DNA from: Candidatus Izemoplasmatales bacterium
Lineage (GTDB): Bacteria; Bacillota_I; Bacilli_A; Izemoplasmatales; Hujiaoplasmataceae
Direction of reading: 5' to 3'
Length of the DNA: 6,145 nt
Assembly: GCA_028694875.1 (NCBI GenBank)
Contig: JAQVKB010000071.1
Span: 1-6,145, forward strand
Shown: positions 5,407 to 6,145 of the stretch, one piece after another
Layout of the letters: every line of letters starts with the position of its first letter
How positions within the stretch are numbered: the first letter of the stretch is position 1
The notes under the pieces: model-generated
The model's database searches: none
Told to the model about the DNA's origin: nothing
Seen by the model: only the letters and a program-made list of their open reading frames with translations
Position numbers and translations under genes: made by a program

Positions 5407-6145
5407 ATGGAAATTGAAAGCAATTTTATCAAAACCATCATGGAAGAGGATCTTGCCGCCGGGCGAGTGTCATCCATCATAACGCGATTTCCTCCAGAAC
5501 CCAATGCCTATCTCCATATCGGTCACGCCCGTGCGATTGTGACGAATTTTGAGTTGGCGCGTCAATTTGGTGGATATACCAATCTTCGTTTTGATGATAC
5601 AAACCCTGTGAAGGAAGATTCCTCGTTTGTCGAAGCCATCAAGCAAGACATCCTTTGGTTGGGATACAATCCCAAACAAATCTTGTTTGGAAGCGATTAT
5701 TTCGAGGATTCCTACGAAAAAGCCATCCTTTTAATCAAAAAAGGTCTTGCTTTCGTATGTGATCTCAATGCAGAAGAAGTTTCTTCGACGAGAGGAACCT
5801 TAACCGAACCCGGAAAAGATTCTCCTTATCGTAACCGTTCTGTCGAAGAAAACTTGAGACTCTTTCAAGAGATGCGTCAAGGAAAATACAAAGACGGAGA
5901 AAAAACACTTCGAGCGAAAATTGACATGTCGAGTCCCAACATCAACATGAGAGACCCTGTTTTATACCGAATCATCCATATTCGTCATCATAACACGGGT
6001 GACAAATGGTGCATTTACCCCATGTATGATTTTGCGCATCCACTCCAAGACGCCATGGAAGGAGTGACGCACTCGCTTTGCTCGTTGGAATATGTCGACC
6101 ATCGTCCATTGTATGATTGGGTTGTGGAACATTGTGAAACGCCCC
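5407..6145 (+). CDS. glnS: Glutaminyl-tRNA synthetase, N-terminal part (3' end outside window)
   Basis: Class I synthetase that charges tRNA-Gln with glutamine. The frame is open from ATG 5407 to the window end: 246 full codons of an enzyme usually about 550 residues long. Seen: RFPPEPN (27-33) and the HIGH motif (37-40), RFDDTNP (61-67), the AKIDMSSPNINMRDPVLYRI region, and IYPMYDFAHPLQDAMEG (203-219) followed by THSLCSLEYVDHRPLYDW. RFPPEPN and RFDDTNP separate GlnRS from bacterial GluRS, which carries RFAPSPTG and an ED-T-D version. The KMSKS region is not reached. AGGAG (5393-5397), inside the end of tsaD, lies nine bases upstream. The four-base gap to tsaD and lack of a terminator suggest co-transcription with the t6A genes. 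Confidence 0.96.
   Translation, partial: MEIESNFIKTIMEEDLAAGRVSSIITRFPPEPNAYLHIGHARAIVTNFELARQFGGYTNLRFDDTNPVKEDSSFVEAIKQDILWLGYNPKQILFGSDYFEDSYEKAILLIKKGLAFVCDLNAEEVSSTRGTLTEPGKDSPYRNRSVEENLRLFQEMRQGKYKDGEKTLRAKIDMSSPNINMRDPVLYRIIHIRHHNTGDKWCIYPMYDFAHPLQDAMEGVTHSLCSLEYVDHRPLYDWVVEHCETP

Overview
The window reads as a stretch of ordinary chromosome from a low-to-mid G+C Gram-positive-type bacterium (Bacillota or a standard-code Mollicutes relative such as the Acholeplasma/Izemoplasma group). This placement is an inference. It rests on the Bacillus-like glucose-6-phosphate isomerase C-terminus, strong AAGGAG/GAGG-type ribosome binding sites, the Bacillus-like tsaE-tsaB-rimI-tsaD order, and a lipoprotein with a Gram-positive-style lipobox. 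At least four genes end in TGA and tryptophan is written TGG, so the code is standard and not that of Mycoplasma or Spiroplasma.

Layout, left to right. Bases 1-462 are the last third of pgi, closed by a strong intrinsic terminator (474-509). A monocistronic lipoprotein gene of unknown function (608-1261, +) follows, with its own extended -10 promoter. It converges on a small GtrA-family membrane protein (1285-1710, -), and the two share a bidirectional terminator whose loop contains the GtrA stop codon. Upstream of gtrA lie the terminator (1791-1822) and then the body of a diacylglycerol/lipid kinase gene (1839-2765, -). A divergent intergenic region (2766-2917) carries two back-to-back extended -10 promoters, one for the kinase and one for the rightward operon.

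The rightward operon (2918 to beyond the window end) is tightly packed: tsaE, tsaB (32-nt overlap), rimI (ATGA overlap), tsaD (10-nt gap), then glnS (4-nt gap, cut by the window end). TsaB, TsaD and TsaE form the bacterial threonylcarbamoyl transferase complex that completes t6A37 on ANN-decoding tRNAs. The TsaC/Sua5 enzyme that supplies threonylcarbamoyl-AMP is not in the window. RimI is the usual fellow traveller of tsaB/tsaD. Glutaminyl-tRNA synthetase extends the theme to tRNA charging, and its presence implies a direct Gln-tRNA route, which is uncommon in Bacillota.

There is no sign of mobile elements, CRISPR, phage, tRNA/rRNA genes or a defence island, and I do not see a novel multi-gene system. 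Points worth a second look are the unassigned lipoprotein, a perfect dyad over the t6A operon's -10 box, a lipid kinase with an almost absent leader and a replaced Asp-Gly, the stop codon within a terminator loop, and the glnS linkage. No gap between genes exceeds about 155 bases.
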